From an uncultured Rhodospirillales bacterium (GTDB lineage: Bacteria > Pseudomonadota > Alphaproteobacteria > Reyranellales > Reyranellaceae), in contig CAMFJT010000018.1 in NCBI GenBank assembly GCA_945957125.1, positions 1-45,021 of the forward strand: a stretch of 45,021 bases of DNA. Direction: 5' to 3'. The position numbers and the translations under genes are program-made. How positions within the stretch are numbered: position 1 is the stretch's first letter; each line of letters starts with the position of its first letter. Positions 23,114 to 33,346 of this stretch are shown one piece after another. The notes under the pieces are model-generated. The model saw only the letters and a list, made by a program, of their open reading frames with translations, had not been told where the DNA came from and made no database searches.

Positions 23114-25906
23114 TCACTCTGCCGCCTTCATCGCGGGCTCGAAGCGGGCGTCGAAGTCGCGGATCGAGCGTTCCACCTCGGCAGAGACCTGCTTCAGCTT
23201 GTCGGCGTTGACGACCTTCAGGCCGAACAGGTCCTTGACGTAGAACACGTCGACGGCGCGCTCGCCGTAGGTCGTGATGTGCGCCGAGGCGATCTGCAGG
23301 TTGAGGCGCGTGAGGGCGCGCGTGACGATGTGAAGGAAGCCCGGCCGGTCGCGGCCGTTGACCTCGATCACGGTGAAGGTGTCCGACGCGTTGTTGTCGA
23401 TCAGCACGCGCGGCTGGACGGTGAAGATGCGATCGCGCTTGGGCCACGAGCTTCTCTGCGCGTCGAGCTCGCGGGCGATGTCGAGGCGGTTCGATAGCGA
23501 GATCTCCACGCGCGCGGCGAGGCGCGCGAGGCGCTGCGGCCCGTCGAACGGCTTGCCCTCGAGGTCCTGGATCCAGAACACGTCGAGCGCCATGCCGTTG
23601 GCCATGGTGAAGATCTTGGCGTCGACGATGTTCGCGCCGCTGATCGCCATGGCTCCGGCGAGACGCGCGAACAGGCCGTGCGTGTCGAGCGTGTAGATCG
23701 TGATCTCGGTGACCGAGCGGTCGGCCTCGACCCGATGCTCGATCGCGAGCGGCTGGCGGTCGCGCTCGGCGCGGCGGACCAGCTCGGCCTGCCGCGCCAG
23801 CGTTTCGATCGGGAAGGACAGCCAGTAGGGCGCATAGCCGCGCGCAAAATGCTCTTCCTTCTCGACCGCGGTCCAGCCGGCGAGGCGCTGGCCGACCTCG
23901 GCCTGGATCGCCTTGATGCGCTCGGCCCGGCCGCCCGACAGCGTGCCGCCCGACATGACCTGCTCGGCGGCATTGTAGAGTTGGCGCAGCAGGGCGGCCT
24001 TCCAGCCGTTCCACACCGTGGGGCCGACGGCGCGGATGTCGCAGACCGTGAGGACCAGCAGCAGGCGCAAGCGCTCGGGCGATTGCACCAGCGCGGCGAA
24101 GGTGTCGATGGTCTTGGGATCCATCAGGTCGCGCTGGAAGGCGGTGCCCGACATGGCGAGGTGATAGCGTACCAGCCAGGCGACAGTCTCGGTCTCCGCC
24201 TCGCTGAGGCCGAGGCGCGGACCCAACGCCATGGCGACGTCGGCGCCCAGCACCGAGTGGTCGCCGCCCCTTCCCTTGGCGATGTCGTGCAGCAGCACGG
24301 CGAGATAGAGCACCGGCCGCGACAGGATCTTGTGCACGACATCGGCCGACAGCGGATGGTCTTCCTTCAGCGTGCCGTTCTCGATCCGCGCCAGGATGCC
24401 GATGGCGCGGATCGTGTGCTCGTCGACCGTGTAGGTGTGATACATGTCGTGCTGCGTCTGCGCCACGACGCGGCCGAAATCGGGGATGAAGCGGCCGAAC
24501 ACGCCGGCTTCGTTGAGACGCCGCAGGGTCGTCTCGGGATCGTGGCGCGAGGTCAGCATCGCCATGAACAGGCGGTTGGCTTCCGCATCGTTTCGCAGCC
24601 GGTCGACCAGACGGATGTTCTGCGTGATCAGGCGCAACGTACCGGGATGGATGTCGAGGCCGTTCTCCTGCGCGACATGGAACAGGCGCAGAATCGCCAC
24701 CGGGTCCTTCTCGAAGGCATCGGGCGTCGCCACCGCCAGCCGCTCGCCGTCGAGGCGGAAGCCCTCGAGCTGGCGCGGCCGCAGACTCTGCCACAGCGCG
24801 GCGAGCTTGGGCTTGCGCCGCCGGCTGTCCTCCAGCGCGGCGACGAAGATGCGCGTGAGGTCGCCGACCGTCTTGGCATGAAGATAATAGTGCTTCATGA
24901 ACCGCTCGACGCCGCGGCTGCCGGTGCGGTCCTGGTAGCCTAGGCGGGTGGCGATCTCGCGCTGGAGATCGAACGAAAGCCGATCGTCGGCGCGGCCCGA
25001 GAGATAATGGATATGGCAGCGCACGGTGGAAAGGAAGCGATCGGCGCGCTCGAAGCGACGCGCCTCGTCGCGGGTCAGGACGCCCTTCTCGACCAGCTCG
25101 GCTGGCTTGCTGACGCGATAAAGATACTTCGCGATCCAGAACAGCGTGTGCAGGTCGCGCAAGCCCCCCTTGCCCTCCTTGACGTTGGGCTCCACGACGT
25201 AGCGCGAATCGCCCATGCGGGTGTGGCGCTGGTCGCGTTCGGTGAGCTTGGCCTCGACGAAGTCGCGCCCGTCGCTGGACGAGAACTTTGCCGCGTAGCT
25301 TTTCACCAGCTCGTCGAACAGCTCGCGGTCGCCCCAGATGTAGCGCGCCTCGAGGAGGGCGGTACGGATCGTCTGGTCGCGCTCGGCATAGCGCAGGCTT
25401 TCCTCGACCGTGCGCGTGGCGTGGCCGACTTTCAGCCCGAGATCCCACAGCAGGTAGAGCATGAACTCCACGATCTGCTCGCCGCGCGGGGTCTGCTTGT
25501 AGGGCCGCAGGAACAAGAGGTCGATGTCGCTGAGCGGCGCCATCTCGCCCCGCCCGAAGCCGCCGGTGGCGGCCACGCCGAGCCGCTCGGCGGCGCTGGG
25601 ATTGGCGGCGGGGTACGCGCGGCCGTCGGCGAAGTCGAAGATCACGCGGATGAGCTGGTCCATCAGGAACGAGGTCGCGGCCAGCACTGCTGGCCCGTCG
25701 TTCTTGAGCGGCCCCGGCTCCTCGAAGCGGCGGCGGATCTCGGCGCGGCCGCCTGCCAGGGCCTCGCGTAGAAGGGCGAGCACCTGGGCGCGCGGGAGGT
25801 CGGCGCCGGTCGGCACGTCCTCGACCAGCTTGGCCAGCGATTCCTCGAGCGCGCGGCGGCGGATGATCGCGCGGCGATCGGGAATGGACTCGTACGAAGT
25901 TGCCAT
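23114..25906 (-). CDS. glnD: PII uridylyltransferase / uridylyl-removing enzyme
   Basis: 930 aa, typical length. Senses glutamine and adds or removes UMP on PII proteins (GlnB/GlnK) to set nitrogen metabolism. Domain order: nucleotidyltransferase with GGFGRGEMAPLSDIDLLFL (the Asp pair binds metal), a linker, the HD hydrolase domain with AVLLHDIAKGRGGDHS, and two C-terminal ACT domains (one containing VTEITIYTLDTHGLFARLAG, the second RDRPGFLHIVTRALTRLNLQ) that bind glutamine. Cytoplasmic. Divergent from the binding-protein-like gene with a 43-nt gap, so the two promoters must overlap. Confidence 0.97.
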   Translation of the reverse strand: MATSYESIPDRRAIIRRRALEESLAKLVEDVPTGADLPRAQVLALLREALAGGRAEIRRRFEEPGPLKNDGPAVLAATSFLMDQLIRVIFDFADGRAYPAANPSAAERLGVAATGGFGRGEMAPLSDIDLLFLRPYKQTPRGEQIVEFMLYLLWDLGLKVGHATRTVEESLRYAERDQTIRTALLEARYIWGDRELFDELVKSYAAKFSSSDGRDFVEAKLTERDQRHTRMGDSRYVVEPNVKEGKGGLRDLHTLFWIAKYLYRVSKPAELVEKGVLTRDEARRFERADRFLSTVRCHIHYLSGRADDRLSFDLQREIATRLGYQDRTGSRGVERFMKHYYLHAKTVGDLTRIFVAALEDSRRRKPKLAALWQSLRPRQLEGFRLDGERLAVATPDAFEKDPVAILRLFHVAQENGLDIHPGTLRLITQNIRLVDRLRNDAEANRLFMAMLTSRHDPETTLRRLNEAGVFGRFIPDFGRVVAQTQHDMYHTYTVDEHTIRAIGILARIENGTLKEDHPLSADVVHKILSRPVLYLAVLLHDIAKGRGGDHSVLGADVAMALGPRLGLSEAETETVAWLVRYHLAMSGTAFQRDLMDPKTIDTFAALVQSPERLRLLLVLTVCDIRAVGPTVWNGWKAALLRQLYNAAEQVMSGGTLSGGRAERIKAIQAEVGQRLAGWTAVEKEEHFARGYAPYWLSFPIETLARQAELVRRAERDRQPLAIEHRVEADRSVTEITIYTLDTHGLFARLAGAMAISGANIVDAKIFTMANGMALDVFWIQDLEGKPFDGPQRLARLAARVEISLSNRLDIARELDAQRSSWPKRDRIFTVQPRVLIDNNASDTFTVIEVNGRDRPGFLHIVTRALTRLNLQIASAHITTYGERAVDVFYVKDLFGLKVVNADKLKQVSAEVERSIRDFDARFEPAMKAAE

Positions 25907-25949
25907 TGCGCGTGGATACTACAGGGCCCGGCAAGGCTAAAATAGGACC

Positions 25950-26840
25950 ATGACGGCCCCCCTTCTCGCTGTTTTCACCAAGAATCGGCTCAATCCCGCC
26001 TACGATGCCGCCCGCGGCGCCGCCGACCGGGTGGCCGCCGAGTCCGGCGCCCGCACGATCCACTATGTGCCTGCGACACCCGACGACGTGGGCGAGCAGA
26101 AGGCGCTGGTGACGGAAGCGCTCGCGGCACGCCCCGCGGGCGTGGTGTTCAACCCGACCGATGATCGGTTGATGGAAGAGGATCTCGCGCGCTTCGCCGC
26201 CGCGGGCATTCCGGTCGCCGTGTTCATCAACCGCATGGCCGGCCCTGCCCTCACCTTCGTCGGGTCCGACGACGTGGCGATCGGCCATGGCGTCGCGAAG
26301 GCGCTGATCGACGGCCTCGGCGGGAAGGGCCGCATCGTCGCGCTCGACGGCACGCCCACCGCCCCGACGGCGCGCGACCGCGGCAAGGGGCTGCGCCAGG
26401 CGGTGGCCGGGCATCCCGGGATCGAGTTGCTCGACGCCCGGGTCGGCTATCTCCAGCGCGCGCCCGCGCGGGAGGCGATGGCCGAGCTTCTCGCCGCCCA
26501 CCCCCGGATCGACGGCGTGTGGACGGCCAACGACATGATGGCGTTCGGCGCGGTGGACGCGCTCGCCGCCGCCGGCCGTCGTGCCGAGGTTGTCGGTGTC
26601 AACGGCCTGCCCGAGGCGATCGCCAACATCGGGCGCGGCACGATGCTGGCCACCGCCGATTTCAGTGCGTTGAACATCGCCGCCATCGCCACCCGCGCCG
26701 TGCTGCGCGCCCTGCGCGGCGAGCCGGTGCCGCGCGAGATCATGGTGCCGGCCGCGCTGATCGACCGGCGCAATGTCGAGCAGTGGACGGTGCCGATGGC
26801 CGACCGCCCCTGTCCCACCTGGGACGAGATCGTGCGATAA
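25950..26840 (+). CDS. Periplasmic-binding-protein-like (PBP1 fold) protein without signal peptide
   Basis: 296 aa. The fold resembles ribose/galactose-type sugar-binding proteins: PAGVVFNPTDDRLMEEDLAR, GSDDVAIGHGVAKALID, GKGRIVALDGTPTAPTARDR, DGVWTANDMMAFGAVDAL. Unlike them it begins MTAPLLAVFTKNRLNPAYD with no signal peptide, and an in-frame TAA 12 nt before the ATG rules out an upstream extension. It also lacks the helix-turn-helix of LacI regulators. No transporter genes are adjacent. It may be a cytoplasmic ligand-binding protein or bind a partner; function unknown. Seven bases before the HhH gene. Confidence 0.8.
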   Translation: MTAPLLAVFTKNRLNPAYDAARGAADRVAAESGARTIHYVPATPDDVGEQKALVTEALAARPAGVVFNPTDDRLMEEDLARFAAAGIPVAVFINRMAGPALTFVGSDDVAIGHGVAKALIDGLGGKGRIVALDGTPTAPTARDRGKGLRQAVAGHPGIELLDARVGYLQRAPAREAMAELLAAHPRIDGVWTANDMMAFGAVDALAAAGRRAEVVGVNGLPEAIANIGRGTMLATADFSALNIAAIATRAVLRALRGEPVPREIMVPAALIDRRNVEQWTVPMADRPCPTWDEIVR

Positions 26841-26846
26841 TCGATC

Positions 26847-27179
26847 ATGCGGTTCGCGGCATTCCTCGCTCTTGTGACGATGCTCTGGGCGTCCCTCGCC
26901 GGGGCACAGACCCGCCCGGCGCCCGCGCCGGCCGGCAACCAGATCGAGCTCAACAGTGCCAGCCGCGATTCGCTGATGACGCTCGACGGTATCGGCGAGG
27001 TGAGGGCGGACGCGATCATCCGCGCACGCCCGTTCAAGGCCAAGACCGAGCTGGTCGAGCGGCGGCTGATTCCCGAGTCGCTGTACGAGAAGATCTCCGA
27101 CAAGGTGTTCGCGCGGCCGCCGCCGCCGGCCCCGCCGCCGCCCAAGCCCGCTCCGGCCGCGCCCACGAAGCGCGGCTGA
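26847..27179 (+). CDS. Secreted helix-hairpin-helix protein (ComEA-like)
   Basis: 110 aa with a signal peptide (MRFAAFLALVTMLWASLAGA). The mature part has one HhH unit: QIELNSASRDSLMTLDGIGE with the hairpin GIGEVRADAII, then RPFKAKTEL. This is the ComEA-type DNA-binding motif that holds incoming DNA in the periplasm during transformation, though many secreted HhH proteins have no proven uptake role. The C-terminus is a Pro/Ala-rich tail (PPPPAPPPPKPAPAAP). It lies 4 nt upstream of mnmE, a position likely reflecting co-transcription rather than shared function. Confidence 0.85.
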   Translation: MRFAAFLALVTMLWASLAGAQTRPAPAPAGNQIELNSASRDSLMTLDGIGEVRADAIIRARPFKAKTELVERRLIPESLYEKISDKVFARPPPPAPPPPKPAPAAPTKRG

Positions 27180-27183
27180 TGCG

Positions 27184-28566
27184 ATGGACGGCACGACGAT
27201 CTACGCGCTCGGCACCGCGCCGCCCTCGCGTGCCCGGCCGGGGGCGCTGTCGGTCATCCGGCTGAGCGGGCCGCGCGCGGCCGATGCGCTGATCTTCCTG
27301 ACCGAACGGGGGGCTTTCGCGCGTGGCCGTTCGATGCGTGCGGCAGCCCTGCCCGAGCCGCGGCGGCTGGCGCTGCGGACCCTCTACGATCCCCTGAGCG
27401 AGGAGCGGATCGACCGCGGGCTCGTCGTCTGGTTCGAGGCGCCCCGCACCGAGACTGGCGAGACGATGGCGGAGCTGCATCTGCATGGCGGGCGCGCCGT
27501 GGCGCAAGCTGCTCTCGGCGCGATCCAGAGGCTCGGCTTCTGCCGCTTGGCCGAGCCGGGCGAGTTCACGCGCCGTGCCTTCGAGAACGGCAAGCTCGAT
27601 CTGACCGAAGCCGAAGCGATCGCTGATCTCGTCGATGCCGAGACGGAGCAGCAGCGGCGGTTGGCCTTGCAGCAGATGGATGGCGCTCTACACCGCCTCT
27701 ACGAGGATTGGCGGGCGCAGGGCCTCGCCGCCCTCGCCCATCTCGAGGCGGCGATCGATTTCCCCGACGAGGACCTGCCCGAGGGGCTGGCCGATACGGT
27801 CGGGACCGCGATCGCCCGGTTGCAGGCCGCGATCGCCGCGCATCTCGACGACCGGCGCGGCGAGCGCCTGCGCGAGGGGCTGAGCATCGCCATCATCGGG
27901 CCGCCCAATGCCGGCAAGTCGTCGTTGCTCAACCTGCTGGCGCGGCGCGAGGCGGCGATCGTGTCGGAGACCGCCGGCACGACACGCGACGTGATCGAGG
28001 TCCATCTCGATCTCGGCGGCTGGCCGGTCGTTCTGGCCGATACCGCAGGCCTGCGCGAGACCGCCGATGCCATCGAGCAGGAAGGCGTGCGCCGTGCCAG
28101 GGCCCGTGCCCAGCAGGCCGACCTGCGCCTGCTGGTGCTCGACGCCAGCGATTCCGACTGGTCGGGCACGATGCAGGCGCTGACGGCGGCGGGGACCCGT
28201 TGGGTGCCCGAGCACGACATCGTCGTCGTCAACAAGGTCGATATCGCGCCGACCGACGCGACCGGCGCGGTCGCCCTGTCGGCCCGGTCGGGTGCGGGCC
28301 TGCCGGAACTGCTGGCGCGCCTCGAACGCTCGGCCGGTGCGCTGATGGAGCGGGGCGCCGGCGCGCCACCGCTCACCCGGGCGCGCCACCGCGAGGCGCT
28401 GACCGAAGCACATGACGCCCTCGGCCGTGCCCTCGATGCACCGGAAATCGCGCTCTCAGCCGAAGATCTGCGACTCGCCATGCGCGCCCTGGGCCGGATC
28501 ACCGGGACGGTCCGTGTCGACGAGCTTCTCGACGTCATCTTCCGGGACTTCTGCATCGGAAAATAG
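27184..28566 (+). CDS. mnmE: tRNA uridine-5-carboxymethylaminomethyl modification GTPase
   Basis: 460 aa. With MnmG it makes the 5-(carboxymethyl)aminomethyl group at wobble U34 of several tRNAs, using 5-formyl/methylene-THF and GTP. Domain order: N-terminal folate-binding domain (TIYALGTAPPSRARPGALSV, ending LHGGRAV), helical domain, the inserted G domain with GPPNAGKSSLLNLL, VLADTAGLRET and VVNKVD, and the invariant C-terminal FCIGK whose Cys is required. Cytoplasmic. Its TAG stop shares a base with the EcfG-type promoter of katE. Confidence 0.97.
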   Translation: MDGTTIYALGTAPPSRARPGALSVIRLSGPRAADALIFLTERGAFARGRSMRAAALPEPRRLALRTLYDPLSEERIDRGLVVWFEAPRTETGETMAELHLHGGRAVAQAALGAIQRLGFCRLAEPGEFTRRAFENGKLDLTEAEAIADLVDAETEQQRRLALQQMDGALHRLYEDWRAQGLAALAHLEAAIDFPDEDLPEGLADTVGTAIARLQAAIAAHLDDRRGERLREGLSIAIIGPPNAGKSSLLNLLARREAAIVSETAGTTRDVIEVHLDLGGWPVVLADTAGLRETADAIEQEGVRRARARAQQADLRLLVLDASDSDWSGTMQALTAAGTRWVPEHDIVVVNKVDIAPTDATGAVALSARSGAGLPELLARLERSAGALMERGAGAPPLTRARHREALTEAHDALGRALDAPEIALSAEDLRLAMRALGRITGTVRVDELLDVIFRDFCIGK

Positions 28567-28591
28567 GAACCGGGTTCCCCTGGCTTACGTT
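28566..28591 (+). promoter_or_regulatory. EcfG-type general stress promoter for katE-ligD-ku
   Basis: GGAAC (28566-28570), 17 bases, CGTT (28588-28591): a perfect match to the alphaproteobacterial general-stress consensus, 40 nt before the katE ATG. Use by an EcfG sigma factor is inferred; the gene content downstream fits. Confidence 0.68.
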
Positions 28592-28631
28592 CACGTTGTC
28601 GAAAGCCATCGCCAGGACGTGGGGACCATTC

Positions 28632-30719
28632 ATGAGCAAGCCGACAAAGCGCGCGTCGCGGACGCCTTCCGCCGCCATGACGGAAGGGGGCGAAACGCAT
28701 CAGACAGCCACGTCCGGCGACAACACGCTGACCACCAATCAAGGCACCCCGGTCTCCGACAACCAGAATTCGCTGAAGGGCGGGGCGCGCGGACCGACCT
28801 TGCTGGAGGACTTCATCCTCCGCGAGAAGATCACGCATTTCGACCATGAGCGCATTCCCGAGCGCATCGTCCATGCGCGCGGCTCGGCGGCGCACGGCTA
28901 TTTCGAAGCGGCGCGCGGGGCGTCGAGGTTCAGCAAGGCGGCGTTCCTGCAACCGGGCAAGCGGACGCGGGTCTTCACCCGCTTCTCGACCGTTGCCGGG
29001 GGGGCCGGATCGGTCGACACGCCGCGCGACGTTCGCGGATTCGCGGTCAAGTTCTATACCGAGGAAGGCAACTTCGACCTGGTCGGCAACAACATCCCGG
29101 TCTTCTTCATCCAGGACGCGATGAAATTTCCCGACCTCGTCCATTCGGTGAAGATGGAGCCCGATCGCGGGTTCCCGCAGGCAGCCTCGGCGCATGACAC
29201 GTTCTGGGACTTCATCTCCCTCATGCCCGAGAGCATGAACATGATCATGTGGGCGATGTCGGACCGCACCATTCCCTACTCGCTGCGCCACATCGAAGGG
29301 TTCGGGGTCCATACCTTCCGGCTGATCGACGACCGCGACGAGTCGACCTTCGTGAAGTTCCACTGGCGGCCGTCGGTCGGCGCCATGTCGACGGCCTGGG
29401 AGGAGGCGGTGAAGATCGCCGGCGCCGATCCCGACCACCAGCGTCGCGACCTGTTCGAATCGATCGAGGCCGGCAACTTCCCCGAATGGACGCTGTCGAT
29501 CCAGGCGTTCGATCAGGCCAAGGCCGATTCGCTCGACTTCGATATCCTCGATCCGACCAAGATCATCCCCGAGGAGATCATCCCGCTGACGCCGATCGGG
29601 CGGATGGTGCTCGATCGCAATCCGACGAACTTCTTTGCCGAGACCGAGCAGGTCGCCTTCCACCCGGGCAATCTGGTGCCCGGTATCGACGTCACGCCCG
29701 ATCCGCTGCTGCAGGGCCGCCTGTTCTCCTATCAGGACACGCAGCTCATCCGTCTCGGCGGCCCGAATTTCCACCAGATCCCGATCAACGCGCCGGTCTG
29801 TCCGTTCCATAACATGCAGCGTGACGGCCATATGCAGATGCAGGTGCCGACGGGTCGCGTGGCCTACGAGCCCAACTCGCTCGATCCGAACGGTCCCCGC
29901 GAGAATCCCGCCCGGGGCTTCAGGAGCTTCCCCGATCCGGAATCCGGGCCGAAGCTGCGCAAGCGGCCGCAATCCTTCGCCGACCATTACTCGCAGGCGC
30001 GCCAGTTCTATCGCTCCATGACTCCGCCCGAGCAGACCAATATCGTGAGTGCGCTGACCTTCGAGTTGAGCAAGGTCGAGACGGTGGCGGTACGTACCCG
30101 CATGCTGGGCCATCTCGACCTGATCGAGCCCGAGCTCGGCAAGCGCGTCGCCGCGGCCATGGCGATGACGGGAACGGCCGACAGCATCACGCCGGCGGTG
30201 CCGCCGCGCGACGATCTCCCGCCCTCGCCCGCGCTCAGCCTCGTGGCCAAGGCGCCCGCGACGATCAAGGGCCGGACGCTCGCGGTTCTGGTGACCGACG
30301 GCAGCGACGGCAAGGCGATCGCCAGCCTGCAGCGCGCCGTGAAGAAGGAGGGCGGAACGCTGAAGCTGGTCGCCCCGAAGATCGGCGCGTTGAAGGGCAG
30401 CGGGCTGACGCCGGACATGACGATCGAAGGCGGGCCGTCAGTGCTGTTCGACGCCGTGGTCCTGTTGCCGGCGGAGGACCAGGTCGAGACGCTGATGACG
30501 ATGGCGGCGGCGATCAACTGGCTGCGCGATGCGTTCGGGCATCTCAAGGCGATCGGGTTCAATGCAGCGGCCGCTTCATTGTTCGACAAGGGCGGCCTGG
30601 ATTCCGCCGCGCCCGGCGTGGTGCCGGTCGACGGAAAAGGCGGGTTCGACGGCTTCATCTCGGCCGCGAAGAAGCACAAGATATGGGAGCGTGATTCTCT
30701 GGTGAACCCGCCACGCTGA
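28632..30719 (+). CDS. katE: Large-subunit (clade 2, HPII-type) heme catalase
   Basis: 695 aa. Dismutates hydrogen peroxide; cytoplasmic. The distal His lies in RIVHARGSAAHGYFE, the Asn in FDLVGNNIPVFFIQDA, and the proximal heme-ligand Tyr in LFSYQDTQLIRLGGPNFHQI. The length and the extra C-terminal flavodoxin/DJ-1-like domain (from about residue 555, KGRTLAVLVTDGSDGKAIAS) define the large-subunit class. ATG 28632 is chosen; an upstream TTG at 28596 is possible but would overlap the promoter region. It begins a tight unit with ligD (3-nt gap) and ku, behind a perfect EcfG-type promoter. Confidence 0.95.
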   Translation: MSKPTKRASRTPSAAMTEGGETHQTATSGDNTLTTNQGTPVSDNQNSLKGGARGPTLLEDFILREKITHFDHERIPERIVHARGSAAHGYFEAARGASRFSKAAFLQPGKRTRVFTRFSTVAGGAGSVDTPRDVRGFAVKFYTEEGNFDLVGNNIPVFFIQDAMKFPDLVHSVKMEPDRGFPQAASAHDTFWDFISLMPESMNMIMWAMSDRTIPYSLRHIEGFGVHTFRLIDDRDESTFVKFHWRPSVGAMSTAWEEAVKIAGADPDHQRRDLFESIEAGNFPEWTLSIQAFDQAKADSLDFDILDPTKIIPEEIIPLTPIGRMVLDRNPTNFFAETEQVAFHPGNLVPGIDVTPDPLLQGRLFSYQDTQLIRLGGPNFHQIPINAPVCPFHNMQRDGHMQMQVPTGRVAYEPNSLDPNGPRENPARGFRSFPDPESGPKLRKRPQSFADHYSQARQFYRSMTPPEQTNIVSALTFELSKVETVAVRTRMLGHLDLIEPELGKRVAAAMAMTGTADSITPAVPPRDDLPPSPALSLVAKAPATIKGRTLAVLVTDGSDGKAIASLQRAVKKEGGTLKLVAPKIGALKGSGLTPDMTIEGGPSVLFDAVVLLPAEDQVETLMTMAAAINWLRDAFGHLKAIGFNAAAASLFDKGGLDSAAPGVVPVDGKGGFDGFISAAKKHKIWERDSLVNPPR

Positions 30720-30722
30720 GCC

Positions 30723-33338
30723 ATGCGGCGGGACAGCCTCGCGACCTATCGCGCAAAGCGCGATTTCGAGCGGACGGCCGAGCCCTCGGGCAAGGCCGCC
30801 GTCGCGGCGGCGCCGCAGCTTCGCTTCGTGATCCAGCGTCACGATGCGACACGGCTGCACTACGATTTCCGCCTCGAGCTCGACGGCGTCTTCAAATCGT
30901 GGGCGGTGACCAGGGGACCGTCGCTCGATCCGAAGGTGAAGCGGCTGGCCGTCGAAGTCGAGGATCACCCGCTCGACTACGGCGATTTCGAGGGGACGAT
31001 TCCCAAGGGCCAGTATGGCGGCGGAACGGTGCAGCTTTGGGATCGCGGCTACTGGATTCCCGAAGGAGATCCGCACGAGGGCCTGAAACGCGGCGACCTG
31101 AAATTCACGCTGGCCGGTGACCGCCTCGGCGGGAGCTGGGTGCTGGTGCGCATGAAGTGGGATCGCAAGGGAGGCGGCGGCAAGAAGACCAACTGGCTGC
31201 TGATCAAGCATCGCGACGAGGCGTCGAAGGACGGTAGCGACGATGCCGTGCTGCGCGACAACGAAGGCTCGGTAGCCTCCGGCCGTACGTTGCGCGAGAT
31301 TGCGATCGGCAGCGGCAAGGCCCCTACTCCGTTCATGACGGCGAAGAAGCGAACGGCCGGCGCGGTGTGGAACAGCAAGCTCAAAGGCGGCGGCGCCAAG
31401 GCCGTCGCACCACAGTCCAAGGGCAAGGTGAGGAAAGTGCGCGCGATGCCGGACTTCATCGAGCCGCAACTCACCCGGCTCGTCGACCGCGCTCCGTCGG
31501 AACCGGGCTGGGTCCACGAGATCAAGCTCGACGGCTATCGGTTGCAGCTGCGCGTCGAGGACGGCAAGGCGACGCTCAAGACGCGCAAGGGGCTCGATTG
31601 GACGAGGAAGTTCCAGGCAATAGCGGAGGTCGCCAGCCAACTTCCGGATTGCATGATCGACGGCGAAGCGTGCGCCCTCGACCGCGCGGGCGCGCCCGAT
31701 TTCGCGGGACTGCAGGCGGCGCTCTCGGAGGGAAAGTCGGAAGACCTGATCTACTTCGCCTTCGACCTGATGTTCGCCGAGGGCGAGGACTTGCGGCCAT
31801 TGCCGCTGGTGGACCGCAAGGTGAGGCTGGAGGCGCTGCTGCGCGGCTTGAAGGACAAGCGCAAGCAGATCCGCTTCGTCGAGCATCTGGAGACGGCAGG
31901 GGACGCCGTACTTTCCTCGGCCTGCCGAATGCATCTCGAGGGCATCGTCTCCAAGCAGATCGATGCGCCGTATAAGTCAGCGCGGTCGGGTAGCTGGACC
32001 AAGGCCAAGTGCCGCGGCGGGCAGGAAGTGATCATCGGCGGCTGGACGCAGGACGGCCACAAGCTCCGCTCCCTGATCGCGGGCGTGTATCGCGGTGCCG
32101 GAAAGCACGCCAGGCTGGTGCATGTCGGCCGGGTCGGCACGGGCTTCAGCGAGCCGGTGATGCGCAGGCTCCTTCCCGAGCTGAAGAAGGTCGAAAGCAG
32201 GACGAGCCCCTTCGCCGCCGGCGCCAGTCCGCGCAAGGAGAGCAACATGCATTGGGCGCGACCCGAGCTTGTCGCCGAGATCGAGTTCGCGGGCTGGACG
32301 GGCGACGGCAATGTACGGCAGGCTTCGTTCAAGGGCTTGCGGGCGGACAAGCCGGCCGGCGAAATCGAGGCCGAGAAGCCTGCCAAGCCGGAGAAGATCA
32401 AAGTGGCCCAGCCGAAGCCCGCAGCATCGTCGGGACCTGCTGTCGTCATGGGTGTGACGATCTCCCATCCCGACAAGGCGATGTGGCCCGACGAGAACCC
32501 GCCGATCAGCAAGATCGAGCTGGCGCGCTATTTCGAGGCGGTCGGCGACTGGATGATGCCGCATCTCGAGGGCCGGCCGTGCTCGCTGGTGCGCACACCC
32601 GACGGTATCAAGGGCGACCAGAAATTCTTCCAGCGCCACGCCATGCCGGGCGGCTCGCACCTGATCACCGAAGTGAAGGTCAGCGGCGACCGCAAGCCGT
32701 ATGTCCAGCTCGATCGCAAGGAAGCGCTCGCGGCGGTCGCGCAGATCGGGACAACCGAGCTGCATCCGTGGAACAACCAGCCCGGCTTGCCGGATCTCCC
32801 GGGACGGCTGGTGTTCGATCTCGATCCCGCGCCGGACGTGGGCTTCGCGGAGGTGGTCAAGGGCGCGCTCGAACTTCGCAAGCGATTGGAGAAGCTCGGC
32901 CTCGCGACCTTCTGCAAGACCACCGGCGGCAAGGGACTGCATGTGGTCACGCCGCTGACCCCCGACAGGAAGAGCCCGGACTGGGACGCCGCCAAGGCGT
33001 TCGCCAAGGAGGTTTGCCGGCGGCTGGCCGAGGCCGCGCCGGAGCGCTACCTGCTCATCATGGCGAAGAAGGATCGGGGCGGGCGCATCTTCCTCGATTA
33101 TCTCCGCAACGACCGGACTTCGACGGCCGTGGCGCCGCTGTCGCCGCGCGCGCGCGAGGGCGCGCCCGTGTCCATGCCGCTGGACTGGCGCCAGGTGAAG
33201 GCCGGCCTCGATCCGAAGCGGTTCACCGTGCGGTCCGTTCCGGCGCTTCTCGCCAGGAGCAAGGCGTGGCGCGACTACGACAAGGCCGCCGTGCCGCTGC
33301 GGCAGGCCATTCAGTCTCTTATAGAGTCGAAGGAGTGA
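30723..33338 (+). CDS. ligD: Multifunctional NHEJ DNA ligase D
   Basis: 871 aa with all three LigD activities in the order phosphoesterase, ligase, polymerase, as in Pseudomonas. The phosphoesterase has [19 protein letters not shown]; the ATP ligase has the lysine site [11 protein letters not shown] and [11 protein letters not shown]; the primase-like polymerase has [26 protein letters not shown] (metal Asp pair) and [14 protein letters not shown]. With Ku it trims, fills and seals double-strand breaks without a template. The ATG is 3 nt after katE and ku follows 8 nt later, so it shares the stress promoter. Confidence 0.97.
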   Translation: MRRDSLATYRAKRDFERTAEPSGKAAVAAAPQLRFVIQRHDATRLHYDFRLELDGVFKSWAVTRGPSLDPKVKRLAVEVEDHPLDYGDFEGTIPKGQYGGGTVQLWDRGYWIPEGDPHEGLKRGDLKFTLAGDRLGGSWVLVRMKWDRKGGGGKKTNWLLIKHRDEASKDGSDDAVLRDNEGSVASGRTLREIAIGSGKAPTPFMTAKKRTAGAVWNSKLKGGGAKAVAPQSKGKVRKVRAMPDFIEPQLTRLVDRAPSEPGWVHEIKLDGYRLQLRVEDGKATLKTRKGLDWTRKFQAIAEVASQLPDCMIDGEACALDRAGAPDFAGLQAALSEGKSEDLIYFAFDLMFAEGEDLRPLPLVDRKVRLEALLRGLKDKRKQIRFVEHLETAGDAVLSSACRMHLEGIVSKQIDAPYKSARSGSWTKAKCRGGQEVIIGGWTQDGHKLRSLIAGVYRGAGKHARLVHVGRVGTGFSEPVMRRLLPELKKVESRTSPFAAGASPRKESNMHWARPELVAEIEFAGWTGDGNVRQASFKGLRADKPAGEIEAEKPAKPEKIKVAQPKPAASSGPAVVMGVTISHPDKAMWPDENPPISKIELARYFEAVGDWMMPHLEGRPCSLVRTPDGIKGDQKFFQRHAMPGGSHLITEVKVSGDRKPYVQLDRKEALAAVAQIGTTELHPWNNQPGLPDLPGRLVFDLDPAPDVGFAEVVKGALELRKRLEKLGLATFCKTTGGKGLHVVTPLTPDRKSPDWDAAKAFAKEVCRRLAEAAPERYLLIMAKKDRGGRIFLDYLRNDRTSTAVAPLSPRAREGAPVSMPLDWRQVKAGLDPKRFTVRSVPALLARSKAWRDYDKAAVPLRQAIQSLIESKE

Positions 33339-33346
33339 CGGGGGCG

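Noticed and set aside
22992-27194. Very long open frame (about 1400 codons) on the minus strand across glnD and its neighbours
   Set aside because: It has Arg/Pro/Ala-rich low-complexity content typical of an out-of-frame reading of GC-rich DNA, while glnD (930 aa, all domains) explains most of the stretch in another frame. Similar long shadows at 5278-9531 (plus) and 5399-9325 (minus) over the RND genes were rejected for the same reason.
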